DNA of 17,286 bases from JAGQSZ01 sp049647585 (GTDB lineage Bacteria; Actinomycetota; Acidimicrobiia; Acidimicrobiales; Microtrichaceae): NCBI GenBank assembly GCA_049647585.1, contig JBARXY010000003.1:1-17286 (forward strand). Reading direction: 5' to 3'. Numbering within the stretch: the first letter of the stretch is position 1; every line of letters starts with the position of its first letter. The notes beneath the pieces are model-generated. The model had not been told where the DNA came from. It saw only the letters and a program-made list of their open reading frames with translations, and made no database searches. Made by a program: the position numbers and the translations under genes. Of this stretch, positions 6,149-13,236 are shown one piece after another.

Positions 6149-8017
6149 TCAGTTCTGGGACTTCTCGATGCCGGGCAGATCGATCTCGGAACCCTTCCAT
6201 GCGAGCACCTCGTCGACGATGCCGTCAGCATCGAGTCCGAGTGCTGCGAGGATCGAGTCCGGTTTGCCATGGGCCAAGTGGACAGTTGGAATGCCCAGCA
6301 CCCTGACCGTCGGTCCTCCGGTGGAGACGAGCTTGGACAGGTTGTCCAGTACTGCCTCGCCGATTCCGCCGTCACGCAGCCCGTCCTCGATGGTGATCAC
6401 CAATCGGTGGCCTGCAGCGTCGTCGAGCATGTCGGGATCGAGTGGCTTGACGATGCGCGGGTCCCACACCGTCGCCCGGATTCCCATGGCCTGGAGCCGT
6501 TCGGCCGCTTCCCTGGCGGCACTCAACATCTTGCCCACCCCGATGATGCAGACATCCTCACCCTGGAGGACCTTGCGCGCATTGAGTCCCGATCCGGTGG
6601 TGACGTCGTCGGTGGGGGGCATTGTCTTGGAGAACCGGATCGAAGCAGGCCCATCGAGGCACAGCTCGAGTGCGTCGTGGAGCATCCGTGAAACTTCGGC
6701 GTAGTTCGACGGGGCGAAGATCGTCGCGTTGGGGACCTTCGACATCAGAACCATATCCAGAACGCCGTGGTGCGAGGGTCCGTCATCTCCGGTGATGCCG
6801 GCACGGTCCAGGACGAAGACGACCGGCTGTCCATGCATGCTGACGTCCAGGTTGACCTGATCGAACGCCCTACTGAGGAACGTGGCGTACATGGCCACGA
6901 CGGGCCGAAGTCCACCCATGGCCATCCCGGACGCAGAGGTCACAGCGTGCTGCTCGGCAATTCCCACGTCGAAGGTCCGTTCAGGGAACTTGCGGCCGAA
7001 CGGCAACAGGCCGGTCGAATCCGGCATGGCAGCGGTAATCGCGACGAGTTCGGGACGTTCTTCGGCCTCGGCGATGATCGCCTCGGAGAACGCTGCTGTG
7101 TACGACCCCGGCTTCAGCTCGGACAGGTCGTGCATGTTCTTGATCGGGTCATTCTCGGCGGGGCCGTAGCCACGCCCCTTCTGGGTGAGGCAGTGGACGA
7201 CAACCGGACCGTCAACCGACTGCGCGTTGCGGAAGACCTCTTCCAAGGCGGCAATGTCGTGGCCGTCGTAGGGGCCGAGGTAGGTAACTCCGAGCTGCTC
7301 GAAAAACGCCGGCGGTTCGAACATCTCCCGGATGGCCGCCTTGGCTCCGGCGGCGCCCTTCTCCAGGTACGAACCGAGTGGTAGCTCGGCGATGATCCTC
7401 TCGATACGAGCGCTCTGACGCCGGTAGGCGGTCGAAGATCTGAACTTGGCGAGGCTTTCGCTGAGACTCGATGCCGTCGGTGCGTAGGAGCGACCGTTGT
7501 CGTTGAGGACGATGATGGCCTTGCGACCTGAGTGGCCCAGGTTGTTGAGGCCCTCATACGCCAGCCCGCCGGTCAAAGCGCCGTCACCCAGAACGCCGAT
7601 GATCTGACGGTCCTCCTCGCCCCGCAGATGCATCGCGGTGGAAAGCCCGTGGGCGTAGGACACGACCGTCGATGCATGGCTGTTCTCGACCCAGTCGTGG
7701 TCCGACTCGCTGCGACATGGGTAACCCGACAGACCACCTTCGGTGCGGAGCGTGTCGAATGCCTCCCGACGACCGGTGAGGATCTTGTGCACGTATGCCT
7801 GATGTCCGGTGTCCCAGAGGATGATGTCGTGGGGGGAATGGAATACACGGTGCAGGGCAATGGTGATCTCTACGACGCCGAGGTTCGATCCAAGGTGACC
7901 GCCCCGAGTGTTCACACACTCAACTACGAACTCCCGGATCTCTGCAGCGAGTTCGTTCAACTGCGCCAGGTCCAGCCTGGTCAGATCTGCGGGACTCTTG
8001 ATTCGTTCCAACAGCAT
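6149..8017 (-). CDS. dxs: 1-deoxy-D-xylulose-5-phosphate synthase
   Basis: A 622-residue thiamine-diphosphate enzyme condensing pyruvate and glyceraldehyde-3-phosphate to DXP, the first step of the MEP isoprenoid pathway. The N-terminal domain has the catalytic-region HLGSNLGVVE (His41), WDTGHQAYVHKILTGR, GLSGYPCRSES, and the thiamine-diphosphate/Mg motif GDGALTGGLAYEGLNN (Asp145, Asn158/159). The central domain has VGIAEQHAVT with Glu355, the counterpart of E. coli Glu370, and DGPSHHG. The C-terminal transketolase-like domain follows. Length is normal for Dxs. I chose the ATG at 8017 because AAGGA lies 9 bases upstream; a longer frame to 8074 adds 19 residues outside the family. It follows the YbhN-like gene by 66 bases on the same strand, so cotranscription is likely. 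Isoprenoids feed lipid carriers and quinones, which would suit a membrane-lipid neighbour. Confidence 0.97.
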   Translation of the reverse strand: MLLERIKSPADLTRLDLAQLNELAAEIREFVVECVNTRGGHLGSNLGVVEITIALHRVFHSPHDIILWDTGHQAYVHKILTGRREAFDTLRTEGGLSGYPCRSESDHDWVENSHASTVVSYAHGLSTAMHLRGEEDRQIIGVLGDGALTGGLAYEGLNNLGHSGRKAIIVLNDNGRSYAPTASSLSESLAKFRSSTAYRRQSARIERIIAELPLGSYLEKGAAGAKAAIREMFEPPAFFEQLGVTYLGPYDGHDIAALEEVFRNAQSVDGPVVVHCLTQKGRGYGPAENDPIKNMHDLSELKPGSYTAAFSEAIIAEAEERPELVAITAAMPDSTGLLPFGRKFPERTFDVGIAEQHAVTSASGMAMGGLRPVVAMYATFLSRAFDQVNLDVSMHGQPVVFVLDRAGITGDDGPSHHGVLDMVLMSKVPNATIFAPSNYAEVSRMLHDALELCLDGPASIRFSKTMPPTDDVTTGSGLNARKVLQGEDVCIIGVGKMLSAAREAAERLQAMGIRATVWDPRIVKPLDPDMLDDAAGHRLVITIEDGLRDGGIGEAVLDNLSKLVSTGGPTVRVLGIPTVHLAHGKPDSILAALGLDADGIVDEVLAWKGSEIDLPGIEKSQN

Positions 8018-8026
8018 TGATGCTTG

Positions 8027-8031
8027 TCCTT
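8027..8031 (-). promoter_or_regulatory. Shine-Dalgarno (AAGGA) deciding the dxs start
   Basis: AAGGA on the minus strand with a 9-base spacer to the ATG at 8017 supports that start over the upstream ATG at 8074. Confidence 0.6.
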
Positions 8032-8083
8032 CGTGTAGCTGACCCACGCTACCGCTGTCCTGACCCCGGATCATGTCGACGGT

Positions 8084-9172
8084 TTATGTCGAGGTCTCCT
8101 CAGGACGCCTACGAGGTGGCCGGTCAGGGTTGCGGTGCAGGGCAAAACTGGGAGCGCCAGCGAGGCTGGCGACAATGAAGACGGCGTAGACGAGCAGTCC
8201 CAGTGCAATAGCGCTCGAGTCCGGAACGGGATTAGCCAGGGCGCCGAAGAACACCACGAAAGCTCCTTCGCGCACTCCCAGGCCACCAAGAGCGAGAGGG
8301 AGGTTCTGGAGAATTGCGGTGGGAGGGAAAAATGCCATGACGACGATCAGGTCGACCTGGTGGAGTCCCAGTGCCCGGGCGGCAGCGAGTACCGAAACGC
8401 ATTGCAGAAACTGGAAGCCGATACCGGCGCCGAGCACCGAAGCGACCTGCCAGGGCTTGTGGCGAAATGCCAGAACACCTAGGTGGACCGCGCCCAGGTA
8501 GCGGGTCCAGCCCGACTTTCCGACAAGGCGGCCGGCGCCTCGAGGGTGACCGGCGAGCCAGAGCATTCCGACCAGGCCAACAAGAGTGGCGACGTTCAAC
8601 AGCACCGCTGCCAGGCTGGCGCCGCCGAGTTGGAGGAGGCCTGGCCGCACGGCGAACGCGATGCCGGACAGCAAAGGAAGCACCAACCAACCGGTAAGAC
8701 GTTCGAGCGCGGTAGCAGCGAAGGCGTCTGTGAAGTTCTTGGTCTCCTGGCCCTGTCGGACCACTCTGACGACATCACCGCCGAAAGATGTCGGTAGAGC
8801 ATTGGAGACGAACTCGCCGGCCAGTAGGTGACCGAACATCCGGCGGAACGGCATGTGCAGCCCGAGCGTCGAGGAAACCTGTGACCACCGGAGAGTCTGG
8901 AGGACGTAGGCCAGCACGTGGATGAGCACTGCGAAGACGAGCCACGAGATCGTCGATGCGTTGAAGTCCGGTACTACGTCATCAATGGAAACCGGAGGGA
9001 GACGCCAGAAGAGAATTCCGAGGAAGAGAAGACTTACGCCAAGGCGGATGAGCGTGCTGCGCCAATTGTTCCGCGGCAGACCATGTGGGAGCGACGCCTC
9101 GTCTATCTCGGCGATGGCTTCGCAGAGCTCCTCTTGTTCTTGGCTCGTCTGCGCGGCACCGTTTTCCGACAT
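8084..9172 (-). CDS. YbhN/UPF0104 family (LPG synthase transmembrane-type, flippase-like) membrane protein
   Basis: A 362-residue polytopic membrane protein of the lysylphosphatidylglycerol-synthase transmembrane-region superfamily (also called UPF0104 or flippase-like). Residues 1-38 are acidic and cytoplasmic. About eight hydrophobic helices follow (near 41-57, 75-92, 113-128, 162-176, 185-207, 245-266, 275-292 and 322-341). Family signatures seen are ALPTSFGGDVVRVVR (125-139) and LALGGLGVREGAFVVFF (293-309). It lacks the cytosolic aminoacyl-transferase domain of full MprF, so it is not an LPG synthase. Stand-alone members are thought to move lipids or lipid-linked substrates, but the substrate here is unknown. 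GAAAGG lies four bases before the ATG at 9172 as a ribosome site. It sits between a thioesterase gene (77 bases upstream) and dxs (66 bases downstream), all on the minus strand. The C-terminus is basic (PPRRRP). Confidence 0.85.
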   Translation of the reverse strand: MSENGAAQTSQEQEELCEAIAEIDEASLPHGLPRNNWRSTLIRLGVSLLFLGILFWRLPPVSIDDVVPDFNASTISWLVFAVLIHVLAYVLQTLRWSQVSSTLGLHMPFRRMFGHLLAGEFVSNALPTSFGGDVVRVVRQGQETKNFTDAFAATALERLTGWLVLPLLSGIAFAVRPGLLQLGGASLAAVLLNVATLVGLVGMLWLAGHPRGAGRLVGKSGWTRYLGAVHLGVLAFRHKPWQVASVLGAGIGFQFLQCVSVLAAARALGLHQVDLIVVMAFFPPTAILQNLPLALGGLGVREGAFVVFFGALANPVPDSSAIALGLLVYAVFIVASLAGAPSFALHRNPDRPPRRRPEETST

Positions 9173-9249
9173 AGGGCCTTTCGACTCTACCTATCACTTT
9201 CCGACACAGGGAGAATCGCCCCAACTCCCGCGGGCGGGCGACGGTCCGG

Positions 9250-9627
9250 TCAGTGAACCTTTTCCAGGAACTGCTCGACGTTGATCAGGACACGCGTGAC
9301 CTTGCCGGCAGCGACGAGTCCCCTGCTGTCACGCACGGCGACGTGAAAGATGAGGCGTCGGCCCTCGACCTTCTCAAGGCTGGCCTCGGCCGTGACCATC
9401 TGGCCCACGGCTGTGGGAGAGATGTGCTCCATCTGGACCCTGACCCCGACGGTCGAACAACCCTCGTCAAGCTCGGCGTGGACCGCGAGTACGGCGGCTT
9501 CCTCGATGAGCGCCACGACGCGGGGAGTGGCGAGCACCGGAACGACACCGGTCTTCATGGCGATTGCAGTGTCATCGTCGGAAACGACGAGGTTGACCGT
9601 GGCTGACAGGCCGGGACGTACAGGCAT
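9250..9627 (-). CDS. FlK-like hotdog-fold thioesterase
   Basis: A 125-residue hotdog-fold acyl-CoA thioesterase of the FlK (fluoroacetyl-CoA thioesterase) type. The segment VLATPRVVALIEEAA supplies Thr34 and Glu42, and VQMEHISPTAVG supplies His68. The spacings Thr-8-Glu-26-His equal those of the FlK triad as I remember it (Thr42, Glu50, His76). KVEGRRLIFHVAVRD is also family-typical. Fluoroacetate detoxification is not implied: many actinobacterial homologues have unknown acyl-CoA substrates and no other organofluorine gene is present. The longer reading frame (to 10110) runs antisense into tldD and is not coding. The ATG at 9627 has a TACTGT box 7 bases upstream and no Shine-Dalgarno, suggesting a leaderless mRNA. 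It is divergent from tldD (79-base gap) and probably heads a run with the YbhN-like gene and dxs. Confidence 0.85.
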   Translation of the reverse strand: MPVRPGLSATVNLVVSDDDTAIAMKTGVVPVLATPRVVALIEEAAVLAVHAELDEGCSTVGVRVQMEHISPTAVGQMVTAEASLEKVEGRRLIFHVAVRDSRGLVAAGKVTRVLINVEQFLEKVH

Positions 9628-9634
9628 TGCCGAT

Positions 9635-9640
9635 ACAGTA
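9635..9640 (-). promoter_or_regulatory. Putative -10 box (TACTGT) of the thioesterase gene
   Basis: TACTGT on the minus strand lies 7 bases before the ATG at 9627. It is the same hexamer as before the ABC-F gene, and again no ribosome site is visible. No convincing -35 is seen. Confidence 0.4.
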
Positions 9641-9693
9641 AGCAGCTTCGCCGAGCAGAGGCACATCCGGCCACGCTGGGGCACATTCAGATC

Positions 9694-9700
9694 AGGAGGG
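9694..9700 (+). promoter_or_regulatory. Strong Shine-Dalgarno (AGGAGGG) deciding the tldD start
   Basis: AGGAGGG with a 6-base spacer precedes the ATG at 9707. It rules out the much longer reading frame from 9350, which runs antisense through the thioesterase gene. Confidence 0.8.
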
Positions 9701-9706
9701 CAGTCC

Positions 9707-11101
9707 ATGCTCGATGAGTCGACGATCCAGAGGGTTCTCGGGGCCGCAACCTCCGACGGTGCAGATTTCGCCGAGATATTTGCCGAGGAGAAGCGCTCAT
9801 CCTCGGCGCTGCTCGACGACGGAAGAATTGAGGAGCTCACCTCTGGGCGTGATCGTGGCGCGGGAATCAGGGTCGTCGCGGGTGAATCAACCGGGTTCGC
9901 ACACACGTCGGATCTGAGTGAGGAAGGCCTGCTGGCCGCTGCCAGGATCGCATCTGCCGCAGCCCGCGGCTCCGGCTCGGGTACCAAAACGGTGGACCTG
10001 GACAGAATCAATGCCGCCCGGCCCAACAACGTCCTGGTGATGCCCTCAGAGGTTGACAAGGCGCGCAAGGTTGAATTGCTACTGACGGCCAACGAGGTCG
10101 CTCGTGCCACTGGTGGCGCGATCAGCCAGGTGTCGGCCCGCTACGCCGACTCTCACCGGCAGATCCTCGTCGCCAACACCGACGGGACACTCGCGTCGGA
10201 TGATCAGGTCAAGACGCTGTTCTCGATATCGGCGGTCGCCACTGGCGACACCGGCATGCAAACGGGACGCGAGTCGGTCGGACGGACGGTGGGCTTCGAA
10301 CTCTTCGACACCTACGACGTCGCTGAGTTGGCCCGTACCGCGGCAGGTCGGGCCCTTACCAAGCTTGCAGCCCGCCCGGCTCCGTCAGGTGAGATGACCG
10401 TGATCATCGGCCCGGGCGGCGGAGGCGTGATGTTCCACGAGGCGTGTGGCCACGGACTCGAGGCCGACCTGGTTTCCAAGGGAGCATCGGTGTTCGCCGG
10501 TCGCCTCGGCGAGCAGGTTGCGTCGCCTCTGGTCACACTGGTCGATGACGGAACCATGGGAGGGGAGTGGGGTTGCTTCGCAATTGACGACGAAGGTCGC
10601 CCTGCTCAGCGCAACGTCCTGATCCAGGACGGAATACTCGTCGACTACATGTGGGACGGCCTGCGAGCCAGGGCAGAGGGGCGCAAGTCTTCCGGCAACG
10701 GACGACGCCAGAGCTACCAGCACCTGCCGATGGTCCGCATGACCAACACCTATCTGATGGGCGGATCCTCCAAGCCCGACGAGATACTCGCTGACACGCC
10801 GTCGGGGGTGTACATCTCGCACCTCGGTGGTGGACAGGTGAACACGGCGACCGGCGACTTCGTATTCGGCATGACCGAGGCCTACCTCATCGAGGACGGT
10901 CGGATCACCGAGCCGTTGCGCGAGGGCAACCTCATCGGCAACGGTCCCGGGGTTCTGACCGCAATAGATGCTGTTGGTGATGACTTCGCCATGGGTTCCC
11001 CCGGAACCTGCGGCAAGGATGGGCAGGGAGTGCCCGTCGGTGACGGAGTTCCGACGTTGCGGGTCGCGTCCGGTCTGACGATCGGCGGAACAGCCTCCTG
11101 A
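9707..11101 (+). CDS. tldD: TldD-type zinc metalloprotease, catalytic subunit
   Basis: A 464-residue TldD/PmbA-family protease. The catalytic motif is HEACGHGLEAD, giving HExxxH with His244, Glu245 and His249. The third zinc ligand of E. coli TldD is a cysteine near the C-terminus, and Cys435 in GTCGKDGQGVPVGDG is its counterpart. Other hallmarks are FAGRLGEQVASP after the active site, NGRRQSYQHLPMVRMTNTY, and GGGQVNTATGDFVFG. In E. coli TldD works with the non-catalytic TldE (PmbA) to trim unfolded or leader peptides, including microcin B17 and CcdA. The start is fixed by an AGGAGGG ribosome site. Downstream are a DedA gene and two TldE-type genes, so partner subunits are close, but a separate promoter seems to lie before each of the next two genes. 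Confidence 0.95.
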   Translation: MLDESTIQRVLGAATSDGADFAEIFAEEKRSSSALLDDGRIEELTSGRDRGAGIRVVAGESTGFAHTSDLSEEGLLAAARIASAAARGSGSGTKTVDLDRINAARPNNVLVMPSEVDKARKVELLLTANEVARATGGAISQVSARYADSHRQILVANTDGTLASDDQVKTLFSISAVATGDTGMQTGRESVGRTVGFELFDTYDVAELARTAAGRALTKLAARPAPSGEMTVIIGPGGGGVMFHEACGHGLEADLVSKGASVFAGRLGEQVASPLVTLVDDGTMGGEWGCFAIDDEGRPAQRNVLIQDGILVDYMWDGLRARAEGRKSSGNGRRQSYQHLPMVRMTNTYLMGGSSKPDEILADTPSGVYISHLGGGQVNTATGDFVFGMTEAYLIEDGRITEPLREGNLIGNGPGVLTAIDAVGDDFAMGSPGTCGKDGQGVPVGDGVPTLRVASGLTIGGTAS

Positions 11102-11152
11102 GAGGTTTAGCTAACTGCCGCTTGAACTGTGGCGCGCATGACTTGCTGGTCG

Positions 11153-11158
11153 TAGGTT
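11153..11158 (+). promoter_or_regulatory. Putative -10 box (TAGGTT) of a leaderless transcript for the DedA gene
   Basis: TAGGTT (TANNNT class) ends exactly 6 bases before the GTG at 11165, the position expected if transcription starts at that GTG. No Shine-Dalgarno is seen. No -35 lies at the usual spacing. Confidence 0.45.
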
Positions 11159-11164
11159 TGCTAC

Positions 11165-11782
11165 GTGAGTTTGTCGCCCCAGGATCTGATCCAGTCGTTC
11201 GGACTTCTGGGGATCGCCGCCATCATCTTCGCCGAGTCCGGCCTGCTGATCGGATTCTTCCTTCCGGGTGACTCGTTGCTGTTCACGGCCGGCGCGATCG
11301 CCGCTGGCGTGTTCAGTTCCATTTCGATTCACCTGAACCTTGCGGTTCTGTTGCCGGTTGTGGCCATCGCCGCAATCGCCGGTGATCAGGTCGGATACCT
11401 GTTCGGGTCCAAGGTCGGCGGGTCACTTTCGAAGAGGGAGGATTCACGGTTCTTCAAACAGGCCCATCTGGCGAAGGCCGAAGCCTTTTTCGAACGATAC
11501 GGGCCGCGGGCGTTGGTCATGGCACGTTTCGTGCCGGTCGTCCGAACATTCACGCCGATCGTCGCTGGCGCGGGGTCCATGCGGTACCGAACCTTCGTCG
11601 TTTACAACATCATCGGTGGAGTCCTCTGGGCGGTCGGCGTGACCCTGCTCGGCTACTTCTTCGGGCAGGTAGATGTGATCCGGAACCACATAGAACTTGC
11701 GCTGATCGGAATCGTCGTGGTGTCGCTGGTGCCTGTGGTCGTCGAAGTTCTGAGGCACCGTCGAACACCTGTGGGTGCGTGA
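11165..11782 (+). CDS. DedA family (SNARE-associated, VTT-domain) membrane protein
   Basis: A 205-residue polytopic membrane protein. Seen: an N-terminal re-entrant region with FAESGLLIGFFLPGDSLLF (conserved Glu and PGDS), a long hydrophobic segment before GDQVGYLFG, and the family signature VMARFVPVVRTFTPIVAGAGSM with its conserved Arg and Pro residues, followed by two hydrophobic helices (about 145-165 and 177-195). DedA proteins belong to the VTT superfamily. Some move polyprenyl-phosphate or phospholipids across the membrane and affect proton-motive force and antimicrobial-peptide tolerance. Which applies here is unknown. The GTG start has a TAGGTT box 6 bases upstream. It lies between tldD and the first TldE-like gene, all on the plus strand. 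Confidence 0.92.
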   Translation: MSLSPQDLIQSFGLLGIAAIIFAESGLLIGFFLPGDSLLFTAGAIAAGVFSSISIHLNLAVLLPVVAIAAIAGDQVGYLFGSKVGGSLSKREDSRFFKQAHLAKAEAFFERYGPRALVMARFVPVVRTFTPIVAGAGSMRYRTFVVYNIIGGVLWAVGVTLLGYFFGQVDVIRNHIELALIGIVVVSLVPVVVEVLRHRRTPVGA

Positions 11783-11803
11783 ATCGCCCGAGTGGGCCTT
11801 TGC

Positions 11804-11809
11804 TACTCT
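11804..11809 (+). promoter_or_regulatory. Possible extended -10 box (TGC-TACTCT) before the first tldE-like gene
   Basis: TACTCT preceded by TGC (11801-11803) resembles an extended -10. It would give a leader of about 60 bases before the ATG at 11877. The leader can form a small GATC-containing hairpin (CGGG 11837-11840 with CCCG further on). Evidence is weak. Confidence 0.25.
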
Positions 11810-11876
11810 CGGTGCCCCCACAGTTCGTGGCCTGATCGGGTCGGAAGATCCCGTCCGAGGATCGGTGGAGCAGCCC

Positions 11877-13226
11877 ATGACACCCGATGAGCTTCAACAG
11901 ATCGCCGATCGGCTGGTCTCGATGGCGGTGCCGGGGGAAGAACTCGAAGCGGTGGTCGCATGGAGCCACGACACCGAGGTACGTGCCTACGAGGGTGAAG
12001 TCGAACACTTCGTCTCGTCCGACTCGGTTGGAGTCGGGGTTCGGATCATCACTGAGGGTCGCCAGGGGCTCTCCTGGGTCGGCGTCGTAGATGAAGCGGC
12101 CCTTGCCGGTTGCCTTGACGAGGCCCGTGACAACGCCCGGTTCGGATCACCTGACCCCGATGCCGGGCTGGCAGAACCCGACGGCGTGCCAGTGGCGCCG
12201 CTCCGGCTCTTCGATGAGCGACTCGCCGAAGTTCCGACCGAAGACAAGATCGCGATCGCCATCGAACTCGAAAGACGAGTCCGCGGCGGCGACCCGAGGA
12301 TCATCGGAATCGAGTCGGCCGACTACGCCGACTCGATGATGTCGAGCGCAATCGCGTCCACCACCGGAATCCGATCCTCGAGCGCCGAGACGTCTGTCTA
12401 CATCGGTGCCTATGCGCTCGCCGGCGACGATGACGACACCACCACGGGTTTCGGATTCTCGGTCGGTCGTTCGATCGAGGACCTTTCGGTTGCAATCGCT
12501 TCGGCCGAGGCGGTCGAACGTTGCGTCAGCCTGCTCGGGGCCAAGAAGGCGCCGAGTGAGAAGTTGACCGTCGTATTGCATCCTTACGTGACTTCCCAGT
12601 TCCTGGGTTTGGTGGCCGAGATGCTCGCCGGCGACGCGGCCCTGCGGGGTAGGTCTCCGTTCGCAGGTCGGATCGGAGAATCAATCGCCTCGTCGGGGTT
12701 GACCCTGTTCGACGACGCAACCAATCCGGACGCGCCCACCGCATCTGACACAGACGGCGAAGGGCTGGCTTGTAGGCGAGTTCCGTTGATCGACGCCGGG
12801 GTACTCAGCGGATTTCTACACAACGCCTACACCGCTCGGGCCATGGGGTCGCGTTCGACCGGATCGGCCCAGCGTGGTGATCACCGCTCTGCGCCCGGTG
12901 TCGGCGCCCACGTCGTAAGCCTGACCCCAGGTCGGCACTCGCCCGAAGAGGTGTTGTCGCTTGTAGGTGATGGTTTCCTTGTCAACGACATTGCCGGACT
13001 GCACTCCGGAGTCAACCCGGTTTCGGGCGACCTGTCGGTCGGCGCTGAAGGCGTAAGAATCCGTGGCGGTGAGCGGGCTGAGGCCATTCGCGAGGTGACG
13101 ATTGGATCGACGCTGCAGCGCATGCTCGGGCAGATCACGGCGATCGGCTCCGACCTGACGTATTACCCGTGGGAATCCGCGGGAGTGACCATGGCGATCA
13201 GCGACATGACGATGTCGGGCTTGTGA
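11877..13226 (+). CDS. TldE/PmbA-type protein, non-catalytic partner 1
   Basis: A 449-residue TldD/PmbA-superfamily protein of the TldE type. Where TldD has HExxxH, this protein has LHPYVTSQFLGLVAEML, so the zinc site is absent. Family blocks seen: VGVGVRIITEGRQGLSW (about 50-66), LDEARDNARFG, GRSPFAGRIGESIAS, TDGEGLACRRVPLIDAGVL, FLHNAYTARAMGSRSTGSA, and SGLHSGVNPVSGDLSVGAEG near the end. TldE proteins pair with TldD to form the peptide-trimming protease. The ATG at 11877 is chosen because GGTGGAG lies 7 bases before it; a GTG at 11775 would overlap the DedA gene and add residues without homology. It is followed after 10 bases by a clear paralogue, implying a tandem duplication and probable cotranscription of both. 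Confidence 0.9.
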   Translation: MTPDELQQIADRLVSMAVPGEELEAVVAWSHDTEVRAYEGEVEHFVSSDSVGVGVRIITEGRQGLSWVGVVDEAALAGCLDEARDNARFGSPDPDAGLAEPDGVPVAPLRLFDERLAEVPTEDKIAIAIELERRVRGGDPRIIGIESADYADSMMSSAIASTTGIRSSSAETSVYIGAYALAGDDDDTTTGFGFSVGRSIEDLSVAIASAEAVERCVSLLGAKKAPSEKLTVVLHPYVTSQFLGLVAEMLAGDAALRGRSPFAGRIGESIASSGLTLFDDATNPDAPTASDTDGEGLACRRVPLIDAGVLSGFLHNAYTARAMGSRSTGSAQRGDHRSAPGVGAHVVSLTPGRHSPEEVLSLVGDGFLVNDIAGLHSGVNPVSGDLSVGAEGVRIRGGERAEAIREVTIGSTLQRMLGQITAIGSDLTYYPWESAGVTMAISDMTMSGL

Positions 13227-13236
13227 GAGGGGACTT

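Noticed and set aside
6049..6306. An 85-residue plus-strand protein after the antitoxin gene as an intact toxin
   Set aside because: Apart from the first few codons it is the antisense of the dxs 3' end, and shows no toxin motif.
9250..9627. Fluoroacetate resistance as the function of the thioesterase
   Set aside because: The triad spacing fits FlK, but no fluorinase or other organofluorine gene is present and the fold is widely used on other acyl-CoAs.
9350..9706. A 119-residue N-terminal extension of TldD
   Set aside because: It is antisense to the thioesterase gene, and a strong AGGAGGG site fixes the tldD start at 9707.
9250..10110. A 286-residue minus-strand protein extending the thioesterase upstream
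   Set aside because: The extra 161 residues are the antisense of tldD, low in family character and rich in Ser/Ala/Pro; the hotdog domain begins at the ATG at 9627 with a promoter box before it.
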